Source: Bacillota bacterium
Lineage (GTDB): Bacteria > Bacillota > Clostridia > Clostridiales > Caloramatoraceae
Length of the DNA: 52,435 bases
Assembly: GCA_023389275.1 (NCBI GenBank)
Contig: JAEWEN010000097.1
Coordinates: forward strand, 1-52,435
Direction of reading: 5' to 3'
Shown here: positions 1 to 7,892 of the stretch, piece after piece
How the letters are laid out: the number at the start of each line of letters is the position of its first letter
How positions within the stretch are numbered: position 1 is the stretch's first letter
The notes under the pieces: generated by a model
The model's input: the letters and a program-made list of their open reading frames with translations, nothing else
Databases searched by the model: none
Told to the model about the DNA's origin: nothing
Translations under genes and position numbers: made by a program

Positions 1-1206
1 TATGCTAAAAAAGGTGTTTTTATTGTAAAGGATATATCTATTCCATTTGAAAAGGTACAAACTGTAGATATATCAGAAAGTGCTTTTCAAAGGTTATTTA
101 AAGTGTGTAAAATACAAATAGAAACATCAGGTGGAGATGCACTTGAAAAAGAGTTTGAAGTTATAGTTTTAAAAAAAGAAGCTCTACAAATGAAAAATTC
201 TATTTTAATAAGAAAAGACTATAGTGATAAAGTAAGTATAGAAAAAGAAGAGTCTAATTATAATATAGGGTTAAAAGATATTTTTATAGCATCTATAACA
301 TCTACACAGTTTACAATAGGATTTTCTATTATATTTTCTGCAATAGTTTTTCTTCAGGATTTAGTTCCAGATAAATATACAACTACAGCTGTTCAGGAAG
401 TAGAAGGGGTTTTAAATCAATATACTGGAGAAAGTATTTTATATAAAATATTAGTTATTATTTTATTTTTAGTTATTATAGCATTTATTTTATCTTTTAT
501 AGCTATGATAGTTAAATATTATAATTTTTCTTTAATAAGAAAGGAAAAAAGCTTAAAAATAAGTTATGGACTTTTAAATAAAAAAGAAGTTACTATACCT
601 ATTAATAAAATACTTAGTATTAATATTAAAGAAGGACTTTTGAGAAAACCTTTTGGGTTTTGTGAAGTTAAAATATCTAGTATAGGGTATGGAAATGAAT
701 CAGGAGAAAAAGCAATACTTTGTCCTTTAATAAAAAAGAAAAAGCTATATATACTTTTACAAGAAGTTTTACCTGAGTTTAAATTAAATAATAATTTTAA
801 AAGTGTTTCTAAAAATTCTAGGTTTTCTTATTTAGGATTTTATGAATTAATTATTTTAACAGTTTGTATTATAGTAACTATATTTGTTGATTATGGCTAT
901 TTTTCTTTTATTCTTCCTTTAATTACATTTATATTTTCCTATTTTCAGTATAAGGATAATGGGTTAGACTATAGTGAAAAAACTTTATATCTTAGAAAAA
1001 GAAAAATTGCACTTTCTACCTATATTATTCCTAAAAATAGGATTCAATCTGTAGGAAAAGTAAGTAACTATTTTTCAAGGAAAAAAAGTTTTAGTAAAGT
1101 TAAAATTTATATTCAAGATATATTTATGTATGATATAGTTGAAATAAAGGGAATAGATGATTTAGATATAAATAAACTTTTAAATTGGTATAAAAAAAGC
1201 TGCTAA
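1..1206 (+). CDS. PH-domain membrane protein, YdbT-like (5' end outside window)
   Basis: The reading frame is open from base 1, so the start lies upstream; 401 residues are visible. The GTG at 103 is an internal codon, because the residues before it already form the end of a bacterial PH (bPH_2, DUF304) repeat (PFEKVQTVDI...LFKVCKIQIETSGG). Two hydrophobic pairs follow, around visible residues 90-120 and 135-160, and again at 280-310. Two further bPH_2-like segments carry the typical VTIPINKILSINIKEGLLRKPFG and IIPKNRIQSVGK motifs. Three PH repeats separated by paired membrane segments match the YdbT family, usually about 490 residues. The family is membrane bound and its biochemical role is not settled. 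A YdbS-type partner would be expected just upstream. The gene ends inside a bidirectional terminator shared with the convergent SpoIID-domain gene. Confidence 0.75.
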   Translation, partial: YAKKGVFIVKDISIPFEKVQTVDISESAFQRLFKVCKIQIETSGGDALEKEFEVIVLKKEALQMKNSILIRKDYSDKVSIEKEESNYNIGLKDIFIASITSTQFTIGFSIIFSAIVFLQDLVPDKYTTTAVQEVEGVLNQYTGESILYKILVIILFLVIIAFILSFIAMIVKYYNFSLIRKEKSLKISYGLLNKKEVTIPINKILSINIKEGLLRKPFGFCEVKISSIGYGNESGEKAILCPLIKKKKLYILLQEVLPEFKLNNNFKSVSKNSRFSYLGFYELIILTVCIIVTIFVDYGYFSFILPLITFIFSYFQYKDNGLDYSEKTLYLRKRKIALSTYIIPKNRIQSVGKVSNYFSRKKSFSKVKIYIQDIFMYDIVEIKGIDDLDINKLLNWYKKSC

Positions 1207-1225
1207 ATTTAGCAGCTTTTATAAT
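1192..1225. terminator. Bidirectional terminator between the PH-domain gene and the SpoIID-domain gene
   Basis: Perfect hairpin AGCTGCT (1198-1204), loop AAATTT, AGCAGCT (1211-1217), with an A7 run on the left and TTTT on the right, so it can stop transcription from both sides. The stop codon of the left gene lies in the stem. Confidence 0.85.
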
Positions 1226-3165
1226 TTTCTATTTTCAACTTCTAGTCTAAAGTTTTTATCAAGATTTAATATTTCGCATTCTGGATAGTAAAAACCTATT
1301 ATTTCTTTATAGTTTTTACCTTGTCTTGAAAGACCTATAGCACCATTTTGACTAAGACCAACTCCATGACCTTCTCCACCACCGTAAATAGTTATAGATT
1401 TAAACTTATCACCTGAAACGTTTTTCTCTATTGTAAAGTAGTCAGATGGAAGTTCACTAAGTCCTGTTACAGGTTTTCCATACATAGTTACTAACTCAAA
1501 GTCTTTAGTTGGAATTAAAAGTTTTCTTAAAATATTTTCCCCTGTTACTTTATAAGTTTTATCAGCTTCTATAGTTATTTCAGAAACTCCCCCTGATGAG
1601 TTTCTATTTGATACATAAACATCTTTTATTTTACCAATACCTTCTTTTGAGATTTTAGCTTCTTTGTATATAAAAAGATGCCATTTAACTTTAAAGTTTT
1701 CAGGATTTTTTAAATAAAGATTATATATATTAGTATTTATTATTTTACTAATATTAGAGTAATCTATAGAATACTTCCATCTAAAATATTGTGAATTAGA
1801 ATCATATGATTTTATTGTCCAGTCTTTTAAGTATTGACTTAAAGCGTTTTCGCTTTTTTTAGCCATATTTTCACCACTATAATCAAAGGATTTTGAAATT
1901 AAATATTCCTTTTTAGGATTTGTGTTAGGGAAAACATCGCTATATGAAGCGCCAAATCCAGGTGATGTTGAGTAAAACTTAGCATCTATAATTTCACCAT
2001 CTTTTGATATTATATCTCCAGAGGTTTCTTTTATAGCACTTTCTACTAAATCATTACTATTTTCATATCCATAAAGCTGTGAAGCATTAGAGTCTAGTAC
2101 ATGAACTCCAATATCAGAGTACTTTTTAGATAAAATATCATAAATAGCATTTGTTCTAGATACAATTGCTTGAACCTTATATCCTTCGATTCCACCTAGG
2201 TTATTCATTTCAGATGGAACAACACTTGAAAGATAGTTATCAATATAAACCTCATTTATAAGCTTAATTCCCTTGTCTGAAACTGTTAAGTTAAAGCTAC
2301 CATAGTATTCAGGTATAATACCATTATCTCTAGTGTTAGATGTAATTGATACTTTACTAGTATCTCCTTGTATAATACTTACACTATTAGAGGTTTTGCC
2401 TATTAAAGCTCCTGTAGTAGCTTGACTTGTAGAATCTTGCACAGTATTTTCATCTGCTGAATTTGTAGTTGAAGAGTTTTTAGAAGGTTTTTTTTCTACA
2501 ACCTTTCCTGTTGTAAAAGTCATAGAGTTTCCTTCTTTAGTAACTGTAAGGGTATCATTTGCTTCAAATTTATAGTTTATATCTTTTCCTTTAATTTCAG
2601 CAGTATCATTAAATTTAAATGTTATTTTATTATGATCAGTAGTTGTATAGTCGTAATTAGATATTAAAACATTAATTCTATTTACTTTAGGAATACTTAC
2701 AAGTACATATTTAACCCTACCTTTAGAGTCCATAATAAATCTATATCCTTTGTATCCTACTATAAGGCTTTTATCTGAAATCTCTTTTATTTCAGTGCCT
2801 TCAATTTTATAATACTTAGTAGAATCTGTTGTTTTAATAACTTTATTTTCTAAACGTATTTCATTATCCTTTATAGATTTAATTTCTCCTGAGTAATATT
2901 CAGAAGGCTTTATAGAAGAAACTTTTTTGTTTTTAACTTCTATATTGTAAGCAGGTGCCACAGGAATTTCTATAGATTTTGGAACTGTTAATGTTTTTGT
3001 TTCACCAAGACTAAAAACAGTAAGCTCTGTATATTGGGACTTTTCTTTTTTGTCTAGTATAATAGCTTGATTTAAATTTTTAGAGCTTAGTAGAAACTTA
3101 TATCCTAAAAATGCTATAAAAACAATTAACAAAGCACCTATTATATATTTTATGTATTTTTTCAA
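1219..3165 (-). CDS. SpoIID/LytB-domain protein, membrane anchored, long form
   Basis: Probably a peptidoglycan lytic transglycosylase of the SpoIID/LytB family, acting outside the membrane. SpoIID helps degrade septal peptidoglycan during engulfment. I place the start at TTG 3165 (648 residues): the GTG at 3174 is part of the Shine-Dalgarno GAGGTG, which is well spaced for the TTG. Residues 1-25 form a membrane anchor. Residues about 30-220 are a beta-rich extracellular region, followed by a Ser/Thr/Asn/Gln-rich linker. The SpoIID domain fills the C-terminal half. It has the VVPSEM motif (Glu at residue 319, matching the catalytic Glu of SpoIID), AQA-RT-like AIVSRTNA, and the C-terminal GEGHGVGLSQNGA motif ending FYYPECEI. 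True SpoIID is about 340 residues, so this is a longer paralogue and I leave the symbol blank. It lies 91 bases downstream of the ykvI-type gene, on the same strand. Confidence 0.8.
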   Translation of the reverse strand: MKKYIKYIIGALLIVFIAFLGYKFLLSSKNLNQAIILDKKEKSQYTELTVFSLGETKTLTVPKSIEIPVAPAYNIEVKNKKVSSIKPSEYYSGEIKSIKDNEIRLENKVIKTTDSTKYYKIEGTEIKEISDKSLIVGYKGYRFIMDSKGRVKYVLVSIPKVNRINVLISNYDYTTTDHNKITFKFNDTAEIKGKDINYKFEANDTLTVTKEGNSMTFTTGKVVEKKPSKNSSTTNSADENTVQDSTSQATTGALIGKTSNSVSIIQGDTSKVSITSNTRDNGIIPEYYGSFNLTVSDKGIKLINEVYIDNYLSSVVPSEMNNLGGIEGYKVQAIVSRTNAIYDILSKKYSDIGVHVLDSNASQLYGYENSNDLVESAIKETSGDIISKDGEIIDAKFYSTSPGFGASYSDVFPNTNPKKEYLISKSFDYSGENMAKKSENALSQYLKDWTIKSYDSNSQYFRWKYSIDYSNISKIINTNIYNLYLKNPENFKVKWHLFIYKEAKISKEGIGKIKDVYVSNRNSSGGVSEITIEADKTYKVTGENILRKLLIPTKDFELVTMYGKPVTGLSELPSDYFTIEKNVSGDKFKSITIYGGGEGHGVGLSQNGAIGLSRQGKNYKEIIGFYYPECEILNLDKNFRLEVENRKL

Positions 3166-3265
3166 ATTTATCACCTCAAAGTATAGTTACATTAGTATTT
3201 TATAATATTTTTCTCATATATTCATCTATAAATTAGGTATAATTTAATATATCACTTAATTTTTA

Positions 3266-4315
3266 CTAATTTGTAACTTTTTTATCACCTTTTAAGGTTT
3301 TTATAAGGCATCCTACTATAAATATAAAACTAACTGCACCAAAAGGCGGATAAAGTATTCTAATAAGATTTGAAAACCCTAAAAAAGAAACAGGAATAGA
3401 AATAAGTATAATAATTAGTACACAAGTTGTATATGACATATTAAAAGAGTGTTCCATTCTTTTTCCTAAACTATATAAATTGGATATTTCAGTTGAAAAC
3501 ATTTCAAGCCAAATCATTCCTATTAAGATTATCATAAATACTGCACCAAAGTTTTTACTTATATGCAAAGTTGGAATTTCACTATAGAAACTTCCAGGAT
3601 AGTATGTAAGTATTGAAAAGTTAACTGACACAGCAAGTACAGTAAGTATAACCCCTCCAAGAATACATCCTAAAATAAATTTTTTCATGCTTTTTATTTC
3701 AGAAGTCATAGGACATATTACCCCAGTAGCTAAAATAAGATTAAAAGATGCATACAATATTGCAGAAATCAGAAAACTATCTTTGCTTTGGGGAAGAGTA
3801 GAGGTTATAATAAGATTAAGAGAGTCAGGATTTTGCTTTAGCGTAAATATACCTACTAATAGTATCATTAATGTAGACAATGGAACAACTATAACATTTG
3901 TTACAACTAAACCTTTAGTAGAAAAAGACGTTACAAGAAAGCTTAAAATTGCCATTAAAAATATACCAAGTGCTTTGTTAACACCTAAAAATTCATTTAA
4001 CATAGCACCACCACCAGAAATCATAATAGTATTTCCAGCAAATATGAAAAATGTTAGAAATATATCAGTTATTCTTCCAAATTTTTTGCCTAAGACAAAA
4101 ATAACCATATCATTATAGGATTTAAATTTATGTTTGTAACAAAGATAAACTATTATACAAGAGAAAAGTACGTATAGTATACAGCATATAGCAATTCCTA
4201 TAAAACTAGTTTTTCCGTAAAGAGAAAAAAACTGAAGAATCTCTTGTCCAGATGCAAGACCAGCACCAATAATAGTACCAATAAAAACAGCACTAATTTT
4301 TAATACATCACTCAA
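3266..4315 (-). CDS. YkvI-type membrane protein (LeuT-fold carrier-like)
   Basis: Protein of 349 residues with about ten hydrophobic segments and a first helix reading FIGTIIGAGLASGQEILQFF. The GxGLASGQE motif marks the YkvI family (COG3949), whose members resemble amino-acid/sodium symporters of the LeuT fold. The substrate is unknown, and transport is inferred from the fold. The start is TTG 4315, behind AGGAGG nine bases upstream. The gene is divergent from the lipoprotein gene (139 bases apart) and is followed by the SpoIID-domain gene on the same strand with no terminator between them, so the two may be cotranscribed. Confidence 0.75.
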   Translation of the reverse strand: MSDVLKISAVFIGTIIGAGLASGQEILQFFSLYGKTSFIGIAICCILYVLFSCIIVYLCYKHKFKSYNDMVIFVLGKKFGRITDIFLTFFIFAGNTIMISGGGAMLNEFLGVNKALGIFLMAILSFLVTSFSTKGLVVTNVIVVPLSTLMILLVGIFTLKQNPDSLNLIITSTLPQSKDSFLISAILYASFNLILATGVICPMTSEIKSMKKFILGCILGGVILTVLAVSVNFSILTYYPGSFYSEIPTLHISKNFGAVFMIILIGMIWLEMFSTEISNLYSLGKRMEHSFNMSYTTCVLIIILISIPVSFLGFSNLIRILYPPFGAVSFIFIVGCLIKTLKGDKKVTN

Positions 4316-4454
4316 AAAAAAACCTCCTAGTTACTACTCAGTATAATTAGTATTCAAGTTATAACTAAAAAATGAAGCTTTTATGGATATAATGTATTAA
4401 AATCCTATTTATTTACCAAACTATAGTTAATCAACTAAATGGAAGGTGAATAAA

Positions 4455-5525
4455 TTGAAAAAAATTTTAATAGTTTTTTTAATAGTTTTTGCATCTATAT
4501 CATTAATTTCTTGTAATAAAAGTATTCCAGAGGGCACTAAAGAAAAGCAGGAAAAAAAGGCAGAAGATTATAAAAATACGGAAAATTTAATGAAAACGTA
4601 TTTAGAGCTCACAATGCAAGGAAGAGATGAAGAAGCAGAAAAGTTAGTTAAAAAAGAAGAAGGTAAAAAGTTTATAAAAACAAATAATAATTTAAAGCTT
4701 ATAGGTTATAAGATGACAAGTGTTTCAAGAGTAGTAGATAACATGCTAGTAAATGTTGCATTTACTTTAGTTGAGCCAGGAAAGCCTTATTATTCTATTG
4801 ATAATGTACGCTATACTGTTGGTATGGTAGAAAATGAATTAAAAATAAAGAAAATAGAAAATAAAGACTCTACAATATTTTTTAAAGGAATGTCAAAAGG
4901 TGAAGAGGTATTTCTTTTAAACACAGGAGATGTAACAAATGAAAAAGCAATACTTAAAGTTGGAGCAATACCTTCCTATGTAAATGTTAAAAATAATTCT
5001 TTAAATGAAGAAAAAGCATTTGTAAACACAAAAAACTTTGGACCAGTAGCAATATCAAAAGATGGTAGTCAGCTTCTTTTAACCACAGAACACAATGGAA
5101 ATACACTTTTATTTAGATCTGAAATGATTTTAACAACATTTAAAGATGAAATTAAAACTTCTCAAGGTACACCTTCAGAGAGTATTCAAAAAAGTGTAGA
5201 AGGAAAAGCCACTGAGGTAGAAGGGGTAGATTATTTAGAAAATACTTTAGTAGAGTTTATAGGAGTTTCACCAAGTGGTAATACAACATATGTTCAAACA
5301 AACTCAAATGGAAAAATTGGCTTTTATATATATTCAATTAACTCAAAAAATATTTTAGCACCTAAAATATGGGAAAAATTTAACTCTTCTGAATATAATG
5401 TTATTAATGCTTATTTTAATAATGATGATTCAATGATTTTACAAGTAAAGAATATAAAAGACAATAAAACAGAAAATTATGTTTTAGATATTCTAGGAGA
5501 TAAGTTTGTAAAACAAGAAGAATAA
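4455..5525 (+). CDS. Lipoprotein of unknown function
   Basis: A signal peptide (MKKILIVFLIVFASIS) runs into the lipobox LISC with the lipidated Cys at residue 20, so the protein should be anchored outside the membrane. I start it at TTG 4455 (356 residues), because the GTG at 4446 lies inside the Shine-Dalgarno GGAAGGTG. After a Lys/Glu-rich linker there is a small helical region (residues about 35-60), then a mostly beta-rich body with repeated phrases such as GPVAISKDGSQLLLTT and EFIGVSPSGNTTYVQT, which resemble WD/TolB-like blades. I do not recognise the family. The 51-residue basic protein follows after 14 bases, with its own ribosome binding site. Confidence 0.75.
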   Translation: MKKILIVFLIVFASISLISCNKSIPEGTKEKQEKKAEDYKNTENLMKTYLELTMQGRDEEAEKLVKKEEGKKFIKTNNNLKLIGYKMTSVSRVVDNMLVNVAFTLVEPGKPYYSIDNVRYTVGMVENELKIKKIENKDSTIFFKGMSKGEEVFLLNTGDVTNEKAILKVGAIPSYVNVKNNSLNEEKAFVNTKNFGPVAISKDGSQLLLTTEHNGNTLLFRSEMILTTFKDEIKTSQGTPSESIQKSVEGKATEVEGVDYLENTLVEFIGVSPSGNTTYVQTNSNGKIGFYIYSINSKNILAPKIWEKFNSSEYNVINAYFNNDDSMILQVKNIKDNKTENYVLDILGDKFVKQEE

Positions 5526-5539
5526 AAGGAGGGTCTATT

Positions 5540-5695
5540 TTGGATAAAAAAGCGAAAATAATAGATTTAACCCAAAGAAGAAAATTTATAAAGTATAGAA
5601 AGTGGTTTGAGTTATATGCAAAATTTTTGTCACTTTTTAAAAGAAGACCTCAAGCAAAAGCTAAGATAAATAGAGTAAAAAGAGATATTAAATAA
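5540..5695 (+). CDS. Small basic protein, 51 residues, unknown function
   Basis: TTG 5540 follows AAAGGAGGG with good spacing, and the frame runs 51 codons to TAA at 5693-5695. The product is very rich in Lys and Arg (for example LTQRRKFIKYRKW, FKRRPQAKAKINRVKRDIK) and has one aromatic amphipathic stretch, WFELYAKFLSLF. Charge and size would suit nucleic-acid, ribosome or membrane-surface binding, but that is only inference. It lies 14 bases after the lipoprotein gene and its stop codon overlaps a strong terminator, so it is the last gene of that unit. The good ribosome binding site, lysine-rich coding composition and fitted terminator argue that it is real. Confidence 0.65.
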   Translation: MDKKAKIIDLTQRRKFIKYRKWFELYAKFLSLFKRRPQAKAKINRVKRDIK

Positions 5696-5720
5696 GAAGC
5701 TTATGCTTCTTATTTTTTTA
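5691..5720 (+). terminator. Terminator after the 51-residue gene
   Basis: Perfect 10-bp hairpin AATAAGAAGC (5691-5700), loop TTAT, GCTTCTTATT (5705-5714), then a T run. The stop codon of the small gene lies in the left arm. Confidence 0.85.
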
Positions 5721-5741
5721 TAAAAATTTTTATAAAAAGTG

Positions 5742-5770
5742 TTGACTTATATAAAAAAGGGGTATATAAT
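5742..5770 (+). promoter_or_regulatory. Sigma-A promoter of tRNA-Pro
   Basis: TTGACT at 5742-5747, a 17-base spacer, and TATAAT at 5765-5770. The tRNA begins 15 bases further on. Confidence 0.8.
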
Positions 5771-5784
5771 AACTATTGTAGCCA

Positions 5785-5860
5785 CGGGGTGTGGCGCAGA
5801 TGGGAGCGCGCGTGGTTTGGGACCATGAGGTCGCAGGTTCGATCCCTGTCACCCCGACCA
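5785..5860 (+). tRNA. tRNA-Pro (anticodon TGG)
   Basis: The 76-base cloverleaf has acceptor stem CGGGGTG/CACCCCG, anticodon stem CGTGG/CCATG around loop TTTGGGA (anticodon TGG), T-arm GCAGG TTCGATC CCTGT, and an encoded CCA end. It stands alone between its own promoter and terminator. Confidence 0.97.
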
Positions 5861-5862
5861 TT

Positions 5863-5892
5863 AAAAGGAAGCTGATAAAGCTTCCTTTTTTT
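5863..5892 (+). terminator. Terminator of tRNA-Pro
   Basis: Stem AAAAGGAAGC (5863-5872) and GCTTCCTTTT (5880-5889), 7-base loop, then a T run. Confidence 0.85.
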
Positions 5893-5933
5893 ATATCTAT
5901 TTTTAGTAAAATTAAAGTTTAAGGGAGAAGAAA

Positions 5934-7067
5934 ATGAAATCATTTATAGAATTAGGATTAAAAAATGAAATAAACTGTGCTTTAGAAAAACAAAACATAA
6001 AGGTTCCAACACAAATACAATGTCTATCTATTCCTAAAATATTAGAAGGAGAAAAAGTTATAGCAGAAAGTCATACTGGAAGTGGTAAAACATTAGCGTT
6101 TTTAGCCCCTTTATTTCAGTTATTAGATACATCAAAAAAAGAAACTCAAGTTGTAGTTTTAGCTCCAACACATGAACTTGTTATTCAAATAGAAAATGTA
6201 GCAAAACACTTAAATAAAAACTCAGAAATTCCTGTAACATCTCTTCCTATAATAGGAGATGTAAATATAGAAAAACAAATTAAAAAAATAAAAGAAGTAA
6301 AGCCTCATATTATTGTTGCAACACCAGGAAGACTTTTAGATCTTATACAAAAGAAAAAAATTAAAATGCATACAGTAAAGCATATAGTAGTTGATGAGGC
6401 AGATAATCTTTTATATAATACAAATTCACCAGTAGTTAAAGCTATAATAAAAACTACTTTAAGAGATACTAAAGTTCACGTATTTTCAGCTACTATTACA
6501 GATAAGCTGCTTTCAACATGTAAAGATATAGTAGGTGATGGATCTTTAATTAAAGGAGAAAGTAAAGTAGCTATAAACCCTAATATTGAGCATATGTATT
6601 TAGAAGTAGATCCTAGAGATAAAGTAGAAACACTTAGAAAGTTAATATCAGCTACTGAAACAGAAAAAGCATTAGTATTTTTAAATAAAGCATATGATAT
6701 AGATTTAGTTACTGAAAAATTAAATTTTCACAACATAAAGGCTTTAAGCATACATAAAAAAGCTACTAAAGAACAAAGACAAAATGCTATAGAAAGCTTT
6801 AGAAATGGAAAGGTTAAAGTATTAGTTTCGTCTGATATATCAGCAAGAGGACTTGATATAGAAGGTATAGACCATGTTATAAATTTAGATTTTCCAACTA
6901 ATGCTAATGAATATTTACATAGAGCAGGAAGAACTGCAAGAGGAGAAAATAAAGGGTGTACTATATCACTTGTAACACCAAAGGAAAAAGCTGCTATTAG
7001 AATATATGAAAGAGAATTTAAAATTAAGCTTGAGAAAAAAGTGTTATTAAATGGAAAGTTACTATAA
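5934..7067 (+). CDS. DEAD-box ATP-dependent RNA helicase (YfmL-like)
   Basis: All core helicase motifs are present in 377 residues: Q-motif region (FIELGLK...PTQIQ), motif I SHTGSGKT, Ia APTHELVIQ (His replaces the usual Arg), Ib TPGRLLDL, II VDEAD, III SAT, V SSDISARGLDI, VI HRAGRTARG. The protein is short, just the two RecA-like domains with almost no C-terminal tail. It matches the length of B. subtilis YfmL (376), which is linked to 50S ribosome assembly; the assignment to that subfamily is by length and layout only. The start is ATG 5934 after AAGGGAGAAG. The gene ends in a terminator shared with lgt. Confidence 0.88.
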   Translation: MKSFIELGLKNEINCALEKQNIKVPTQIQCLSIPKILEGEKVIAESHTGSGKTLAFLAPLFQLLDTSKKETQVVVLAPTHELVIQIENVAKHLNKNSEIPVTSLPIIGDVNIEKQIKKIKEVKPHIIVATPGRLLDLIQKKKIKMHTVKHIVVDEADNLLYNTNSPVVKAIIKTTLRDTKVHVFSATITDKLLSTCKDIVGDGSLIKGESKVAINPNIEHMYLEVDPRDKVETLRKLISATETEKALVFLNKAYDIDLVTEKLNFHNIKALSIHKKATKEQRQNAIESFRNGKVKVLVSSDISARGLDIEGIDHVINLDFPTNANEYLHRAGRTARGENKGCTISLVTPKEKAAIRIYEREFKIKLEKKVLLNGKLL

Positions 7068-7094
7068 AAAAACAGGTATTTCTACCTGTTTTTC
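7066..7094. terminator. Bidirectional terminator between the helicase gene and lgt
   Basis: AACAGGTA (7071-7078), loop TTTC, TACCTGTT (7083-7090), extended by A and T runs on either side. It overlaps the end of lgt. Confidence 0.85.
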
Positions 7095-7843
7095 TTTTTG
7101 TAAATATATATTAAGTATGACAACCAAATTATAATCCCTAAAAGACTTACAAATTGGGCAGTTCTAAGTCCTAAAAACATTAAAGAATCTGTTCTAAGGC
7201 CCTCTATAAAAAATCTTCCTATAGAGTATAAACCAAAGTAGGTAAAGAATATAACTCCTTTAGTTTTTACTTTATGAATCATATACATTAAAATGCAAAA
7301 TACAATTATATTCCAGACAGATTCATATAAAAATGTAGGATGATAATATGTACCCTCTATAAACATTCCTTTTTGTATAAACTCTGGAAAGTGAGATATA
7401 AAACCTTCGCTTACAGGCCCTCCGTGAGCCTCCATATTAAAAAAGTTACCCCATCTACCAAGTGCTTGAGCTAGTATTATAGAAGGTGCTGCTACATCAA
7501 GTAAAGATAAAAAATCATATTTTTTAATCCTGCAGAATATATAAGCTGATAATACACCAAAAATAATACCTCCATGTATAGCAAGTCCACCATTTCTTAT
7601 ATTTATTATTTCAGATGGATTATCTAAATAATAAGGTAGATTAAAAAGTACATAGTAAAGTCTTGCTCCTATAATACCTACTGGAATAGCTAAAATAAGC
7701 CCATCTATTATATTATCATAATTAACCTTTCTAACCTTACATGTGTAAGAAGCTATTAAAAGACCTAAAAGCATTCCAAGAGATATTAATATGCCATACC
7801 ATCTAATTTCAAAACCAAAAATAGTAAAAGCTACTGGATTCAT
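7082..7843 (-). CDS. lgt: Prolipoprotein diacylglyceryl transferase
   Basis: Transfers diacylglycerol from phosphatidylglycerol to the lipobox Cys of prolipoproteins, the first step of lipoprotein maturation at the membrane. The 253 residues contain about seven membrane segments, the conserved HGG region (NGGLAIHGGIIFG) and the Lgt signature GRWGNFFNMEAHGG. The start is ATG 7843, with AAGGAGG seven bases upstream. It lies downstream of murC but is separated from it by a terminator, so it may have its own promoter or depend on read-through. Two clear lipoprotein clients are in this window, at 4455 and 28611. Confidence 0.95.
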   Translation of the reverse strand: MNPVAFTIFGFEIRWYGILISLGMLLGLLIASYTCKVRKVNYDNIIDGLILAIPVGIIGARLYYVLFNLPYYLDNPSEIINIRNGGLAIHGGIIFGVLSAYIFCRIKKYDFLSLLDVAAPSIILAQALGRWGNFFNMEAHGGPVSEGFISHFPEFIQKGMFIEGTYYHPTFLYESVWNIIVFCILMYMIHKVKTKGVIFFTYFGLYSIGRFFIEGLRTDSLMFLGLRTAQFVSLLGIIIWLSYLIYIYKKKNR

Positions 7844-7859
7844 AAATGTCCTCCTTATA

Positions 7860-7887
7860 ACAGAAAGCCTTCACTTAATGTGAAGGC
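7860..7887 (-). terminator. Terminator of murC
   Basis: GCCTTCAC (7867-7874), 5-base loop, GTGAAGGC (7880-7887). On the minus strand it is followed by TTTCTG. The T run is short, so it may be leaky into lgt. Confidence 0.7.
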
Positions 7888-7892
7888 AAATT

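Noticed and set aside
3687..4118. Open frame of 143 codons on the plus strand
   Set aside because: It lies wholly inside the ykvI-type gene on the other strand, has no ribosome binding site, and encodes no recognisable protein; it mirrors a membrane-protein coding sequence.
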